Positions 16,309 through 25,670 are shown, numbered from the stretch's first letter. The stretch is 64,000 nt of DNA from Anaerocolumna chitinilytica (GCF_014218355.1 NZ_AP023368.1:3042001-3106000), one strand, 5' to 3'. A program made the numbers and translations. Notes: generated from the letters alone by a model not told the origin.

Positions 16309-16911
16309 TCTTTCACCTCGCTAGTTTAATAATTGAAGATATCCGTATTATTATTTCTTCAAATATTTTTAATATACATATCAAGATATTTTATCTTGAT
16401 GATATAAAAACCATTTTAATTAGAATTTCAGCTGAATTTTCATCAATCGAAGGTTAAATTGATTCATCATTTCATTATGAATATCATTTCACTATATTTT
16501 TTATCAAGTGAATGATTATACATTCATCCATTTATAAATTAATAATATTTTCTATAACTCTATAGAAAATTGTAAATACTGCAAATCTTAATGTGTATTT
16601 ATATAATAAAAAAGAAAATAAAGGCTTTTTAATATAACCTTTATTTTCCTGCTAAGTAATGTAATACAATTGATAAAAAATGAATTTTAGATTTTCTGTA
16701 TCCTTTACAAGTAGATTTTTGTCGTTTTCTATTTTTAATCTTCCAGATAAGTAGATTTTACATCTATTTTTTATATTCTGGTAAGCTTTAATTAGTTCTT
16801 CGTATTATTCTCTAAATAATTCAAAGTATCATTAATAAATAATTTTCAAAATGTCTTAAGTGAAAAATAAAAAGAATATACTATAATCAAATACAAAAAA
16901 GTGTGATCTAT
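16309..16911. other. AT-rich divergent regulatory region with hairpins
   Basis: About 600 bases without a gene separate the coat operon (-) from the 54-aa ORF and SDR (+). It contains three inverted repeats: ATCAAGATA/TATCTTGAT (16380-16400), an imperfect ATGAAT-CATTTCACT repeat (16477-16527) and GAAAATAAAGG/CCTTTATTTTC (16614-16648). Promoters for both directions must lie here or close by, but no sigma-A consensus is clear, which fits use of sporulation sigma factors. Confidence 0.5.
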
Positions 16912-17076
16912 ATGGACTTTCAAATTAGTATTCTTGTAAATTTACTACTTCTTAATTTCTCAGATGAATATGTTTATTTAAGATATTTGAATTATAACTG
17001 GAAAATTCCTCAGATAGGTCCTAGACCTCCATATTACACTAATCCGAGGTATAAATTAAATTACCCTATTATTTAA
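16912..17076 (+). CDS. 54-aa ORF, Pro/Tyr-rich tail, possible spore protein
   Basis: An ATG at 16912 opens a 54-codon frame ending with TAA at 17076, 49 bases before the SDR start. It begins [20 protein letters not shown] and ends with a basic Pro/Tyr segment ([19 protein letters not shown]). The binding site is weak (GTGTGATC). Its position between the coat operon and an SDR of the GSP39 type suggests a small coat-associated protein. Composition looks coding, but I have no family match. Confidence 0.4.
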   Translation: MDFQISILVNLLLLNFSDEYVYLRYLNYNWKIPQIGPRPPYYTNPRYKLNYPII

Positions 17077-17125
17077 CGTTACTACTATCCCCATCAAAAC
17101 GAAAGGATTATACAAGGTAAATCAC

Positions 17126-18136
17126 ATGGATGATCAAAGTTATCCTCGAACAAATAATATGAAAGATAAAAATGCTACTGATAATTTACAAATAATTCAA
17201 GATTTACAGCATTATTTTCAAGAAAATTTAATTACAAGCCCTTATCCCATGTATCCTAACTATGGTACAATTACGCAATATAAAGATATCCCTATCAGCG
17301 TTCCTGAACAGCGTCAACTACAACAGCCTGGAATTGAAGAACTAATGGCACCAAGGCCTATTATAGAAAATCCCAATTATAAAGGTTCCGATAAGCTTTT
17401 AGATAAAGTAGCTTTGATTACAGGCGGGGACAGTGGTATTGGTGCTGCTACTGCAATAGCTTTTGCTAAGGAAGGTGCTGATATAGCTATATCGTATCTT
17501 GATGAACATAATGATGCAATCAGAACAAAAAATCGAATAGAGGAAATCGGACGCAGATGTCTTCTGCTTTCCGGAGATTTAAGAAAGAAACAGCAGTGTA
17601 TTGATATTGTAAATGAAACAATTAAAACTTTTGGACGATTAGATATCTTATGTAATAATGTTGGTATTCAATTTCAACAGCATAGTTTAATGGATATAAG
17701 TGATGAGCAATTTGATGAAACATTTAAGGTTAACATCTATTCTCACTTTTATACTACAAAAGCCGCATTACCTTTTATGTGTCCGGGTAGCTCTATTATT
17801 GGTACTACATCCGTTGTAACTTATGTTGGTTCAGATCAGCTTATTGATTATACTTCTACTAAAGGAGCTATTGTTGGCTTTACTAGGGCTCTCGCTAGAA
17901 GTGTGGCCAAAGATGGAATTCGTGTGAATGCTGTAGCACCGGGAAAAATATGGACACCTCTAATTCCTGCAAGCTTTTCTGCCGATGAAACAGCTATCCC
18001 TGAAGAAAATATGATGATGCGTATCGGCCAGCCCTTTGAATTGGCTCCTACATATGTATATTTAGCTTCAGACGACTCTCGTTTTGTTACTGGTCAGGTA
18101 CTTCATGTTGATGGAGGTCAATCCACCAATTCATAA
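17126..18136 (+). CDS. SDR oxidoreductase, GSP39/YhdF-type
   Basis: This 336-aa NAD(P)-dependent short-chain dehydrogenase has a cofactor loop TGGDSGIG at 99-106, Asn177-178 in CNNVG and the catalytic triad Ser229, Tyr242 and Lys246 (DYTSTKGA). The 90-residue Pro/Tyr/Gln-rich N-terminal extension ending in GSDKLLDK is characteristic of the general stress protein 39 (YhdF/YdaD/YhxC) group. Such enzymes are often sporulation-linked in clostridia, fitting the divergent coat operon. A 12-bp hairpin follows the stop codon. The physiological substrate is unknown. Confidence 0.85.
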   Translation: MDDQSYPRTNNMKDKNATDNLQIIQDLQHYFQENLITSPYPMYPNYGTITQYKDIPISVPEQRQLQQPGIEELMAPRPIIENPNYKGSDKLLDKVALITGGDSGIGAATAIAFAKEGADIAISYLDEHNDAIRTKNRIEEIGRRCLLLSGDLRKKQQCIDIVNETIKTFGRLDILCNNVGIQFQQHSLMDISDEQFDETFKVNIYSHFYTTKAALPFMCPGSSIIGTTSVVTYVGSDQLIDYTSTKGAIVGFTRALARSVAKDGIRVNAVAPGKIWTPLIPASFSADETAIPEENMMMRIGQPFELAPTYVYLASDDSRFVTGQVLHVDGGQSTNS

Positions 18137-18154
18137 AGGAATTCTCATGTCAAC

Positions 18155-18189
18155 AAAGCAGTTGTCCATCTGTATAAGACAACTGCTTT
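18155..18189 (+). terminator. Terminator after the SDR gene
   Basis: AAAGCAGTTGTC (18155-18166) pairs perfectly with GACAACTGCTTT (18178-18189) around an 11-nt loop, 18 bases after the SDR stop. The following sequence is only moderately T-rich. Confidence 0.6.
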
Positions 18190-18265
18190 ATATGATCAGT
18201 AATATAGTAGCAACCGGAAGCTTAATTTTTCCGGGATATTCCTTTATGCAATATTAAACAAAAGT

Positions 18266-20416
18266 TTATAGCAATGAACTTGCCTCACCCATGCAGAACA
18301 AATTAAGTCTGTGAAGTGCCCTTGTACTTGCAATATATAGTAAGTTTTTATCGTCTTCACTGTGATAATTTGTATTATCAGCGTCACATATTAGAACAGC
18401 ATCAAACTCTAGCCCTTTTGACATATATACCGGTATAATAAATACCCCTTGCAGCTCAGTTGTACTGTCATCTTTCATTATTTGAACATCAATGCGGTCT
18501 TTTAGTGATGTAAACAAGGAAAGAGAATTTTTTTCAGTTTTACAAATTAAAGCAATTGACTGGTATCCCTTATCTTTACAATACTTAATTTCGGTCATAA
18601 TAAGATCGTTAAGGGAGGATTGGCTGTCTCTCGCATAAATTCCGGGCTCATCCCCTTTTCGGTTAAAGCTCTTTATTTCCATGCATTGCTGTGCAAATTT
18701 AGAGCTATAGGTTAATATCTCATTGGTACAACGAAAACTCTTATCCATCGTAGCAAGTGAAGATTTTTTCTTGCTTAAGATTTTTCTTATTTGATCGTAT
18801 ATTGTCATGTCTTCTTTTTTTCCAAGTGTCTGGTTGATATCTCCCAATATCGTGAATTTTGAATTTTCAAACAATAGACTGAATATTACGTAATGAAGGT
18901 AATAATAATCCTGTGCTTCATCGATTACCACTTGCTTAATATTCTTATATTCATTAACACCATATATTTTTAAATATATATAAGCAAGAACCGTTGCATC
19001 ATCATAAAACAAAAGATTTGAATTTAAATTCTCCTGTGTATATACTAAAATATCTTCCATATCTTCCGGAATCTCAAAATCTTTTGCTAATGTATAAAAA
19101 TACTCTTTATCCCTTAATAATTTTTGGTACAGTTCTATGATGTCAAGTTCTGTAAATTTCAATATTTCTTTTTTCGCTAAATTGTTTATTCGAATTTTCT
19201 TAAGCTCATAAATTAAATCTACAATAAAATCCTCTAAGTGCTTTAATTTTACCCCTAGCGGAACTTCTTTTCTGCCTATTATTTTCTCTTTTAGTATTTC
19301 TTTACTAACAATAAACTGTCCATCATAATAAATATCCTCAAATTCAATCCATTTATATGGAATATCATAAATAAATAAGTTTAATATTTCCATAAACTGA
19401 TGGGACGTTTTGAATTCTATACTGTTTTTAATCGTGCTTCGGTATCCGGAACTTGTGATTAAGCTTTCTAAGAATTGATTTCTTGATTGGATACGTCGGT
19501 TTTGTATAATAGCAGCAAGCATATCTTCAAACACCATAGAAATAACATTATCTTCTCCAAGTTCAGGAATTACATTTGAAATATACTGTTCAAATAATGT
19601 ATTTGGTGAAATAACTATTATGTTATTAGCGGATAATTTAGTTGACAGTCCTTGATACATAAGATATGCGGCTCTGTGAAGGGCAATTGATGTTTTTCCG
19701 CTTCCTGCCACTCCTTGTACCATCATTAAATCATTTTCCATATCTCTAATGACAATATCCTGTTCCTTCTGTATGGTTTCAACGATAGTTTTCATTTTTG
19801 ATGAGTTGTTTTGGGACAATAGTTTTCTCAAAAATTCATCTACAATTTGAACGTCGGCATCAAAGTAATATTCCAGAATTCCTTTCTTAATTTCATATTG
19901 ACGCTTTAAACTAACCTCTCCTGTTATTCTTCCTGCAGGTGCATCGTAAAATGCCTGCCCTGTCACAAAACGGTAAAAAACACTTGCTATAGGAGACCTC
20001 CAGTCATAAACGCACATCTCATATGAGTTATCCTTCATTAATGAAGAACGTCCAATATATATCTTTTCAAACATATCCTCTCCCTCGAATTTAAAATCAA
20101 TACGAGCAAAATATGGTGATTGAATTAACTTTTCTAGAAGTGCTATTTTGTTTTCTACTTCTTCATAGTCTACGATTTTTTCTGTTATGGGATTTGCATA
20201 CTGGCTTAATTCAGCAAGGGCTTCAAAACCATCTGAAGACCATAAACCTGAAATAGTGTGCGAGGTATTTTCACGCAGCTCTTTTTTAGCAGAAATAATT
20301 GCAGCCTTATTTATCTCATTTCGCTGCTTTTCATAACTCAGCTGTTTTTTAGCTAAAGCTATCGTATCTTCTAATCTTTTCAATTCATATTCTAATTCGG
20401 ATTGATTATTTTCCAT
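18266..20416 (-). CDS. HelD-like UvrD/PcrA-family helicase
   Basis: This superfamily 1 ATPase of about 716 aa resembles HelD, which removes stalled RNA polymerase from DNA. It has an N-terminal coiled coil (about 1-60, ELEYELKRLEDTIALAKKQL), a Walker A GVAGSGKTS at 235-243, a Walker B VVIDEAQD and the late motif YIASTRALHRLNLF. The start is placed at 20416 (MENNQ) because AAGGGGTGG lies just upstream; the longer frame begins with a GTG inside that site. The gene is monocistronic. The class of HelD (I or II) was not resolved. Confidence 0.85.
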   Translation of the reverse strand: MENNQSELEYELKRLEDTIALAKKQLSYEKQRNEINKAAIISAKKELRENTSHTISGLWSSDGFEALAELSQYANPITEKIVDYEEVENKIALLEKLIQSPYFARIDFKFEGEDMFEKIYIGRSSLMKDNSYEMCVYDWRSPIASVFYRFVTGQAFYDAPAGRITGEVSLKRQYEIKKGILEYYFDADVQIVDEFLRKLLSQNNSSKMKTIVETIQKEQDIVIRDMENDLMMVQGVAGSGKTSIALHRAAYLMYQGLSTKLSANNIIVISPNTLFEQYISNVIPELGEDNVISMVFEDMLAAIIQNRRIQSRNQFLESLITSSGYRSTIKNSIEFKTSHQFMEILNLFIYDIPYKWIEFEDIYYDGQFIVSKEILKEKIIGRKEVPLGVKLKHLEDFIVDLIYELKKIRINNLAKKEILKFTELDIIELYQKLLRDKEYFYTLAKDFEIPEDMEDILVYTQENLNSNLLFYDDATVLAYIYLKIYGVNEYKNIKQVVIDEAQDYYYLHYVIFSLLFENSKFTILGDINQTLGKKEDMTIYDQIRKILSKKKSSLATMDKSFRCTNEILTYSSKFAQQCMEIKSFNRKGDEPGIYARDSQSSLNDLIMTEIKYCKDKGYQSIALICKTEKNSLSLFTSLKDRIDVQIMKDDSTTELQGVFIIPVYMSKGLEFDAVLICDADNTNYHSEDDKNLLYIASTRALHRLNLFCMGEASSLL

Positions 20417-20670
20417 AATGTAAACCACCCCTTATCTATAATCGGCAGGAAAATCAGCTCCAAAACCGTTGCTAATTACTCTAGCACAACCATATTCGAA
20501 AAAACAGTCTTTTATTAATTTGCTATTTATGATATTATTATTATGGGAAGTGATAACTTAGAGTACTTTTGTTATGTTATGTTCTAAGCAAGCTCCGTTT
20601 GAATTTTTTCCTGCTGGATATTTCGTTTGTTAAAATATTATTTATATTGTTTTTATTAATATTTCTTACA

Positions 20671-20710
20671 AAAAAAGACCATCCTGTATCAACAAGATGA
20701 TCTTTTTTTT
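20671..20710 (-). terminator. Terminator after the Asn/Ser-rich gene
   Basis: AGACCATC and GATGATCT arms (one mismatch) lie within A- and T-runs on either side, giving a hairpin with T-runs in both directions. It lies 8 bases past the stop of the 82-aa gene on the minus strand. Confidence 0.55.
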
Positions 20711-20717
20711 ATAATTC

Positions 20718-20966
20718 TTATTCCTGATAGTCGTTCTTTGTACTGTTTGAAGAATAATCTTTTGATGAATCTTTTGTAGAATCCTTTGAAGAATTCTTGC
20801 TGCCACTTGAATTTGAAGAGTTATTTCCGGAGTAATCTTTTGCATTGTTACTTCCGTTTACATTGCTGGAATTTTGTGTGCTGTTATTAGCATTGTTTTT
20901 GCTAGTAGTGTCTTTGGATGAATTTCTGCTTGCATCATTATAGTTGTTTGAACTTCTGTTTTCCAT
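20718..20966 (-). CDS. Asn/Ser/Lys-rich low-complexity protein, 82 aa
   Basis: This 82-aa protein is composed almost entirely of Asn, Ser, Lys, Asp and Thr, with repeated SSKD and NNSS-type units and no hydrophobic core, so it should be disordered. Composition recalls small heat-stable spore proteins (gamma-SASP are Gln/Asn-rich) or a hydrophilic coat filler, but this is inference. It has a plausible ribosome binding site (AAGGAGATTACT) before the ATG and its own terminator. It is therefore likely a real gene rather than a shadow. Confidence 0.6.
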   Translation of the reverse strand: MENRSSNNYNDASRNSSKDTTSKNNANNSTQNSSNVNGSNNAKDYSGNNSSNSSGSKNSSKDSTKDSSKDYSSNSTKNDYQE

Positions 20967-21097
20967 AGTAATCTCCTTATCATAATTATATTATTAAATT
21001 ACAAGTTTAATATGTGTAATCTGATAAAGAATATACCCTAAAATAAAATATACATTTAACAATTTTAAAAATTCAAGAAAAAAATAGTACAATATCC

Positions 21098-21682
21098 TTA
21101 ATTCACTTTTATACCTAGTTCGCTTAATAGATTAATAACTTCCGGAAAAGAAAATTTTGCATCTTTCATTTTATTTGTAGTTATGCTAATTTGATATCCT
21201 GTGGCTTCGCGAAAATCAGCTTTTCTCAAGTCACATCTTGAAAATTGGGTTGACTCCAGTTTACAACCATTAAAGTTACTCTCCATTAAGTTACATTCAT
21301 CAAAAGCTGAATCCTGTATTGTATTTAATGAAAAGCTGAATCTTTTAAAATTCATATGCATAAAGCTATTGTACTTCAGAATAGATTCCTTTATCTTTGT
21401 AATTGGGTCAGCTATATTACCGGCAGGGAGTAAATCGTGCCAATTAACACCAATCAAATTACACTTTTCAAATTCTATATATTTGATTTGCGAAAATTCT
21501 GCTTTAAGACTAATGATTTTACAGTTAATAAACCTGCATTCATTGAGGGAGCTATGTGCTAACATACAGTCTTCAAATGTACAATTCATAAACGTACAAT
21601 CATAAAATTCACAATCTTCTATTCTTTCACCATCCAATTTTATATTTTCGTAATTTTCATTTTCATAATATTTTCGAGACAT
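21098..21682 (-). CDS. Pentapeptide-repeat protein
   Basis: This 194-aa protein is built of degenerate A(D/N)LXX repeats: DCEFYDCTFMNCTFEDC at about 22-38 and the later SAFDECNLMESNFNGCKL, with a break around residues 78-100. It should form a right-handed quadrilateral beta helix. Qnr-type relatives protect DNA gyrase from quinolones, but most family members have no known role. The dense Cys content and the loop between two repeat blocks are like Qnr, which is suggestive only. It is divergent from DUF2127. Confidence 0.75.
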   Translation of the reverse strand: MSRKYYENENYENIKLDGERIEDCEFYDCTFMNCTFEDCMLAHSSLNECRFINCKIISLKAEFSQIKYIEFEKCNLIGVNWHDLLPAGNIADPITKIKESILKYNSFMHMNFKRFSFSLNTIQDSAFDECNLMESNFNGCKLESTQFSRCDLRKADFREATGYQISITTNKMKDAKFSFPEVINLLSELGIKVN

Positions 21683-21981
21683 ACTTATTCTCCTTGCAAG
21701 TTTAATACACAGAATTCCCGAAATTTATGTCGAAGGGCATAATCAGTAATTTCTGTATATCTTTTTCATAAACCTTGAAAAACCAATCGATTGCTTTTCC
21801 ATAGTTTTCTTTACTATCAAATTATTACTTTTATCTACTAAATTTAACTATTTGTTTTCATGTATATACAGGTTGTGTTATTCTATATATGCGATATAAA
21901 ATAAATATTTAATCTATAATACTATTCTAAGAAATCACACACAATACTTATAAATATTTTACAACCGACTGAGGAAAAAGC

Positions 21982-22482
21982 ATGAAAAAAATAATAACTC
22001 CTAGAAATATTGATATCAGTTTCCATATAAGTTTAATTATCAAAGGTCTTTTTGATTTAGGTGAATTTTTATGTGGCATTATTACAATTTTTCTAACACC
22101 GGAAAGGATGAGGAAACTAATAACATTTATAACATCTAGTGAATTAAAGGAAGATCCGAATGATTTTATAATGAGACGACTAATTTCTTTTAGTGAGACC
22201 TTTTCAATTAATTCACAGCTAACAGCTTCGGTCTACTTGCTCTCTCATTCATTTATAAAACTTCTTATAATAATCTTTTTATGGAAACAAAAGCTCTGGG
22301 TATATCCGGTTTCTTGTGTTGTATTTGCAGCTTTTGTTGTTATACAATTGTTGGATTTTACACAAACTCATTCCATAACTCTTCTGTTTGTTACTTTCGT
22401 TGATATATTCATGATAATCTTAACCATATTGGAATATAGAAATATATCGATAAAATATAGAAAATCAGTTCGTAAATCCTAA
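21982..22482 (+). CDS. DUF2127 membrane protein
   Basis: This 166-aa protein has four hydrophobic segments and the DUF2127 start (ISFHISLIIKGLFDLGEFLC) followed by the central SHSFIKLLIIIFLWKQKLW segment. It should lie in the cytoplasmic membrane; the family's function is unknown. A possible promoter (TTGTGT at 21874, TATAAA at 21896, 16-base spacer) lies upstream, and GAGGAAAAAGC precedes the ATG. The 299-base gap before it also serves the divergent pentapeptide gene; nothing else is seen in that gap. Confidence 0.75.
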   Translation: MKKIITPRNIDISFHISLIIKGLFDLGEFLCGIITIFLTPERMRKLITFITSSELKEDPNDFIMRRLISFSETFSINSQLTASVYLLSHSFIKLLIIIFLWKQKLWVYPVSCVVFAAFVVIQLLDFTQTHSITLLFVTFVDIFMIILTILEYRNISIKYRKSVRKS

Positions 22483-22504
22483 TCGTATGATAGCTTCTAA
22501 CTTA

Positions 22505-22594
22505 TCAAAATAATTTGATATATTGGTACCTGGGCAGTTTAATCGGCTCTAGTACTTTCGCAAACTGGTATAAGTCCTCATAGATTTGTGTCAT
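22505..22594 (-). pseudogene. Possible MBL-fold hydrolase N-terminal stub
   Basis: A 29-codon frame starts at ATG 22594 with AAAGGA about ten bases upstream and reads MTQIYEDLYQFAKVLEPIKL before ending at TGA 22505. The pattern resembles the first strand of MBL-fold hydrolases (IYEDLYQFS-Y--PI-L). Nothing further of the domain follows, so if real it is a truncated relic. The identification is weak because of its length. Confidence 0.3.
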
Positions 22595-22673
22595 TAGTTG
22601 TAGTTTCCTTTTATTTATTTGATAAAGTATACCATCTGTATTTAATTACTTTAATTAAATATCTTCGGGAAGT

Positions 22674-23057
22674 CTACACCGTAATCTCAATTATATTTCT
22701 TTCAATTCCTATGATACAACTCTCATAATACCCATCTCCGGTTGTTCTAGGTCCGCTTGTTATTTCGAATCCGTCTGATCTTAGTTGCTCGGTTAAAAAA
22801 TCAACCTTTTCTTTACTGCCAACGCTGAATGCAATATGAATATAACCTTTATGCAAACTGCTTTTTTCTGAGTCAACTAATCCTGGTTTGTTCATGATTT
22901 CTAAGCGCGAACCATCGTCAAAAGATAAAAAATAGGACTTAAAGTCAGTCTTTTGATTATGATACATTTTACTGGCCTGGGCATTAAAGTACTTTATAAA
23001 AAAGTCTTTTACAGCCTCCACCTCATCCACATACACTGCTATATGTTCTATATGCAT
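22674..23057 (-). CDS. VOC/glyoxalase-like protein
   Basis: This VOC-superfamily protein of about 127 aa runs from MHIEHIAVYVDEVEAVKDFF to the final IIGIERNIIEITV. Potential metal ligands are His4, the mid-chain GYIHIAF His and the terminal Glu, as in glyoxalase I-type enzymes. The start is placed at 23057 because AAAGGAGG lies seven bases upstream; the longer frame from 23099 runs through that site and overlaps the acetyltransferase. It is the last gene of the SDR/acetyltransferase unit. Lactoylglutathione lyase-like activity is possible, unproven. Confidence 0.75.
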   Translation of the reverse strand: MHIEHIAVYVDEVEAVKDFFIKYFNAQASKMYHNQKTDFKSYFLSFDDGSRLEIMNKPGLVDSEKSSLHKGYIHIAFSVGSKEKVDFLTEQLRSDGFEITSGPRTTGDGYYESCIIGIERNIIEITV

Positions 23058-23079
23058 AATCGAACCTCCTTTTATAAAC

Positions 23080-23688
23080 TTAATAATCCTCCACATCAAA
23101 CTCTCTATCTTTAAAGTAATACTTCCGATCAGCTTCCGTAATCTCTCGCAGAACCCGGCATGGACTGCCTACAGCAATCACATTATCCGGTATATCTTTT
23201 GTAACTACACTGCCTGCACCGATTACAACGTTATTTCCGATTCTAACCCCGGGAGTAATAACAGCGCTTCCGCCAATCCAAACATTGTCACCTATGGTGA
23301 TAGAGATTCCATATTCATAACCGGAATTTCTTGATTCTGGATGTATGGGATGCCCTGCCGTATAAACTGCAACATTTGGAGCAAACATGACATTATCACC
23401 AATTATTACTTTACCCACATCCAGTATAGTACAGTTATAGTTGGCAAAGAAGTTATTCCCGACTTCAATGTTTTTACCATAATCACAATGAAATGGCGGT
23501 TCTATTTTTGTGTTTGTTCCTGACTTCCCTAAAATACTCTTGATTAATTCCTCCATCTTTTTTTCATCTTCCGGAGGCATTACATTTAATTCATGTATTT
23601 TCTTCTTATTCTCCATTCTTTCATCCAATAATCCATCAAGCCAAGCCTTGTATGGCAGACCTGCAAGCATTCGTTCTTTTTGGTTCAT
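23080..23688 (-). CDS. Maltose/galactoside O-acetyltransferase family protein
   Basis: This 202-aa hexapeptide acyltransferase has an N-terminal Mac domain (KERMLAGLPYKAWLDGLLDE) and a left-handed beta helix with repeated (I/V)G(D/N)NV units (about 70-185). The catalytic His is in YTAGHPIHPE. It would transfer acetyl from acetyl-CoA to a sugar hydroxyl. Its ATG overlaps the TGA of the frameshifted small gene upstream (ATGA), so it lies in a coupled unit with the SDR at 23847. The VOC gene follows after 22 bases. Confidence 0.85.
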   Translation of the reverse strand: MNQKERMLAGLPYKAWLDGLLDERMENKKKIHELNVMPPEDEKKMEELIKSILGKSGTNTKIEPPFHCDYGKNIEVGNNFFANYNCTILDVGKVIIGDNVMFAPNVAVYTAGHPIHPESRNSGYEYGISITIGDNVWIGGSAVITPGVRIGNNVVIGAGSVVTKDIPDNVIAVGSPCRVLREITEADRKYYFKDREFDVEDY

Positions 23689-23847
23689 ATCTTCTTCATC
23701 CTCTCAAGAATATCATTCTGTATGGCATCATTAACCATTCTAACAATGGTAGAAGGTCATGAAATCTAGTTTTATCTCCTGGCTGTTATTATCACCATAT
23801 AAAACTATCCTATCCGGATTGTTCCAGTGTGCAAAAGCTTGTTTCAT
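23685..23847 (-). pseudogene. Frameshifted small gene coupled to SDR and acetyltransferase
   Basis: An ATG at 23847 overlaps the SDR stop (TAATG) and opens MKQAFAHWNNPDRIVLYGDN, stopping at 23740. A second frame, shifted by one base, reads VRMVNDAIQNDILERMKKI and stops at 23685, overlapping the acetyltransferase start (ATGA). The span of 163 bases is one more than a multiple of three, as expected if a single base was inserted into a 53-codon gene. Coupling at both ends argues the intact form was a genuine operon member. Family unknown. Confidence 0.5.
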
Positions 23848-24548
23848 TACCAAGGTATGGATTGTCCTTCATTATCAATAAAGATTGGAGTATCCAGGTC
23901 TTTTATACTTTGGAATAGTTTCTCAAGTTTAACTGCTGTCTCATACGGATCAAGATCTGCATTCGGTCCCCCCATATCTGTTCTCATCCAACCAGGCTGA
24001 ACTGCTAACACAGATATTTTATCCTCCTTTAAATAATTAGACAGCAATTTTGACCCCATATTTAAGGCTGCTTTTGACATACAGTAATCAAATTCTTTCA
24101 CCCTGCCACTCCATGTTATACTACCGCTTTCAGACGATATGTTTATAATCTTAGGGGCATTTCCGTTCCTAATAAGGGGCAAAAAAGCTTTTGCGACTCT
24201 AAGAGGTCCTACTGCATTTACATTATATACAAAACTGCAATCATCCAGATTGGTTATTTCCAGAATCTCGAAAGAAGTATCGCTGTGAATCCCCGCAGAA
24301 TTAATAACAATATCTAAATGATTGGTTAATTCCTTGATTTCTCCAACCGCTGCTTCAACGGAAGCCGTATCGGCAACATCTAATACCACAAGGTCCAATA
24401 ATGCTCCATATTCTTGTTTTAAAGCCTTAAGGCCCCCTGCATTATTTCTATAACCAGCAAAGACTCGATTTCCCTCTTCCAGGTAGCGTTTTACAAAGCA
24501 AAAACCCAGCCCTCTCGAAGCACCTGTGACCAGTATCTCCTTTTTCAT
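23847..24548 (-). CDS. SDR-family oxidoreductase
   Basis: This 233-aa short-chain dehydrogenase has the cofactor motif TGASRGLG at residues 7-14, NSAG in the middle, SSESGSI and the catalytic YCMSKAA. Length and the ending (FIDNEGQSIPW) match a sniffer/C-factor-like subgroup. The substrate is unknown. It heads a translationally coupled unit: a small frameshifted gene starts on its stop codon, followed by the sugar O-acetyltransferase and the VOC protein, which suggests a small-molecule modification pathway. Confidence 0.85.
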   Translation of the reverse strand: MKKEILVTGASRGLGFCFVKRYLEEGNRVFAGYRNNAGGLKALKQEYGALLDLVVLDVADTASVEAAVGEIKELTNHLDIVINSAGIHSDTSFEILEITNLDDCSFVYNVNAVGPLRVAKAFLPLIRNGNAPKIINISSESGSITWSGRVKEFDYCMSKAALNMGSKLLSNYLKEDKISVLAVQPGWMRTDMGGPNADLDPYETAVKLEKLFQSIKDLDTPIFIDNEGQSIPW

Positions 24549-24677
24549 ATATCTCCTTCCTGTGTGTTTTAACCAGTAAAATTACATTCAGCGATTCTCG
24601 TTAAACGCCTTGACAACACTCATTGATCCAATTAACAATGTTATAGGTAAGGTACTAAAGTATTTGACTTCATATCT

Positions 24678-25670
24678 TCAATGTTTCATTTTATAACTCT
24701 TGATATAATAATCAACTAACTCTTCCGTTTCTACAACATTACGAATGGAATCTTGTAATACTTGTTGTTCCGCTGCTTTTATTATCTCAATATATTGTAA
24801 CAATTTTTCATCCATTGGTATCTTTATACTTTCATAGGCTTTTCCAAAAGTATAAGGGTTACCCATATTACAGGAAAAGCTCATGTCACCATTAGGACGT
24901 ACTGCGAGAAAACCATAGGACAGCGAATATAATTTATTTTCACTATTCTCAACGATCATTCTCTTAATCTGGTCATAGTTCTTTATATTACTATCATCAA
25001 TCCGGCCTGGATACTTTATCTTCAACGCTTCTACTTCTTCTAGAAATTCCTTGAATTTAACTTTTGGAACAATCAATTCTTGATTTCTATGGGTCTCATC
25101 CTTTGATTTTACGCCAAGTGAGCCAATGGGAGTAAATTTAACCATGCAGTTATACTCCGACAGCAGCTGCTTTGCAATATCCTTTATTTCAGGTATATAC
25201 TCATTTGCAAGGGTAATCTGTACATAAGTAGCAATCTCCTTCTTATCAAAGAAACGAAGAGCCTTCAGCACTTTATCGTAACTGTCTCTTCCGGCTATTT
25301 TTTCATGTTCCTTTGCATTCCCTCCTAATATACTGGTAAAGTATGTATCGAGACAGTTAAACTGAGCTAGCTTCTCAAGTCTTTCTGGTGTCATAGCCAA
25401 GCTGTTAGAAGCAAAGCTGACGGGAATTCCCAGGTTCTCTATAAAGCTTAGAATCTCGAAGATATCGGTCCTTACAATAGGTTCTCCGCCAGTTATAATA
25501 ATATAATTGCCGCCTTGTTCACTGAATTCTTTTATAATATGTTTTATCTGTTCTGTTGACATTTCCAGTGGCTTATGGTGCATTCCTCCGTCAAGATAAC
25601 AATGCCTGCAATGTTGATTGCAGGCATGTGTTACTTCCAGATAGAGAGTCTTTATAGGTAAGTACTCCAT
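24678..25670 (-). CDS. Radical SAM protein with degenerate SPASM-like tail
   Basis: This 330-aa radical SAM enzyme has the cluster motif CNQHCRHC (Cys17, Cys21, Cys24) and GGEP near residue 61. The C-terminal region has only a sparse pattern (AVRPNGDMSFSCNMGNPYTFG), so a full SPASM domain with extra clusters is not evident. Its ATG overlaps the stop of the M3 oligopeptidase gene (TAATG), so the two are made together. Such enzymes often modify peptides; pairing with a peptidase hints at peptide maturation, but no precursor gene was recognised beside it. Confidence 0.8.
   Translation of the reverse strand: MEYLPIKTLYLEVTHACNQHCRHCYLDGGMHHKPLEMSTEQIKHIIKEFSEQGGNYIIITGGEPIVRTDIFEILSFIENLGIPVSFASNSLAMTPERLEKLAQFNCLDTYFTSILGGNAKEHEKIAGRDSYDKVLKALRFFDKKEIATYVQITLANEYIPEIKDIAKQLLSEYNCMVKFTPIGSLGVKSKDETHRNQELIVPKVKFKEFLEEVEALKIKYPGRIDDSNIKNYDQIKRMIVENSENKLYSLSYGFLAVRPNGDMSFSCNMGNPYTFGKAYESIKIPMDEKLLQYIEIIKAAEQQVLQDSIRNVVETEELVDYYIKSYKMKH

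Noticed and set aside
20560..20640. Small plus-strand frames near 20560-20640
   Set aside because: Under 20 codons, in several frames, without binding sites; composition looks like AT-rich spacer.
21201..21605. 134-aa plus-strand ORF opposite the pentapeptide-repeat gene
   Set aside because: It is the antisense shadow of the repeat protein; the repeat pattern on the minus strand is clear and complete.
24549..24677. Short frame ending ITLLIGSMSVVKAFNENR downstream of the radical SAM gene as a RiPP precursor
   Set aside because: It is only 29 codons between stops, has no ribosome binding site at a usable start and no precursor-like leader/core features; chance or debris is more likely.
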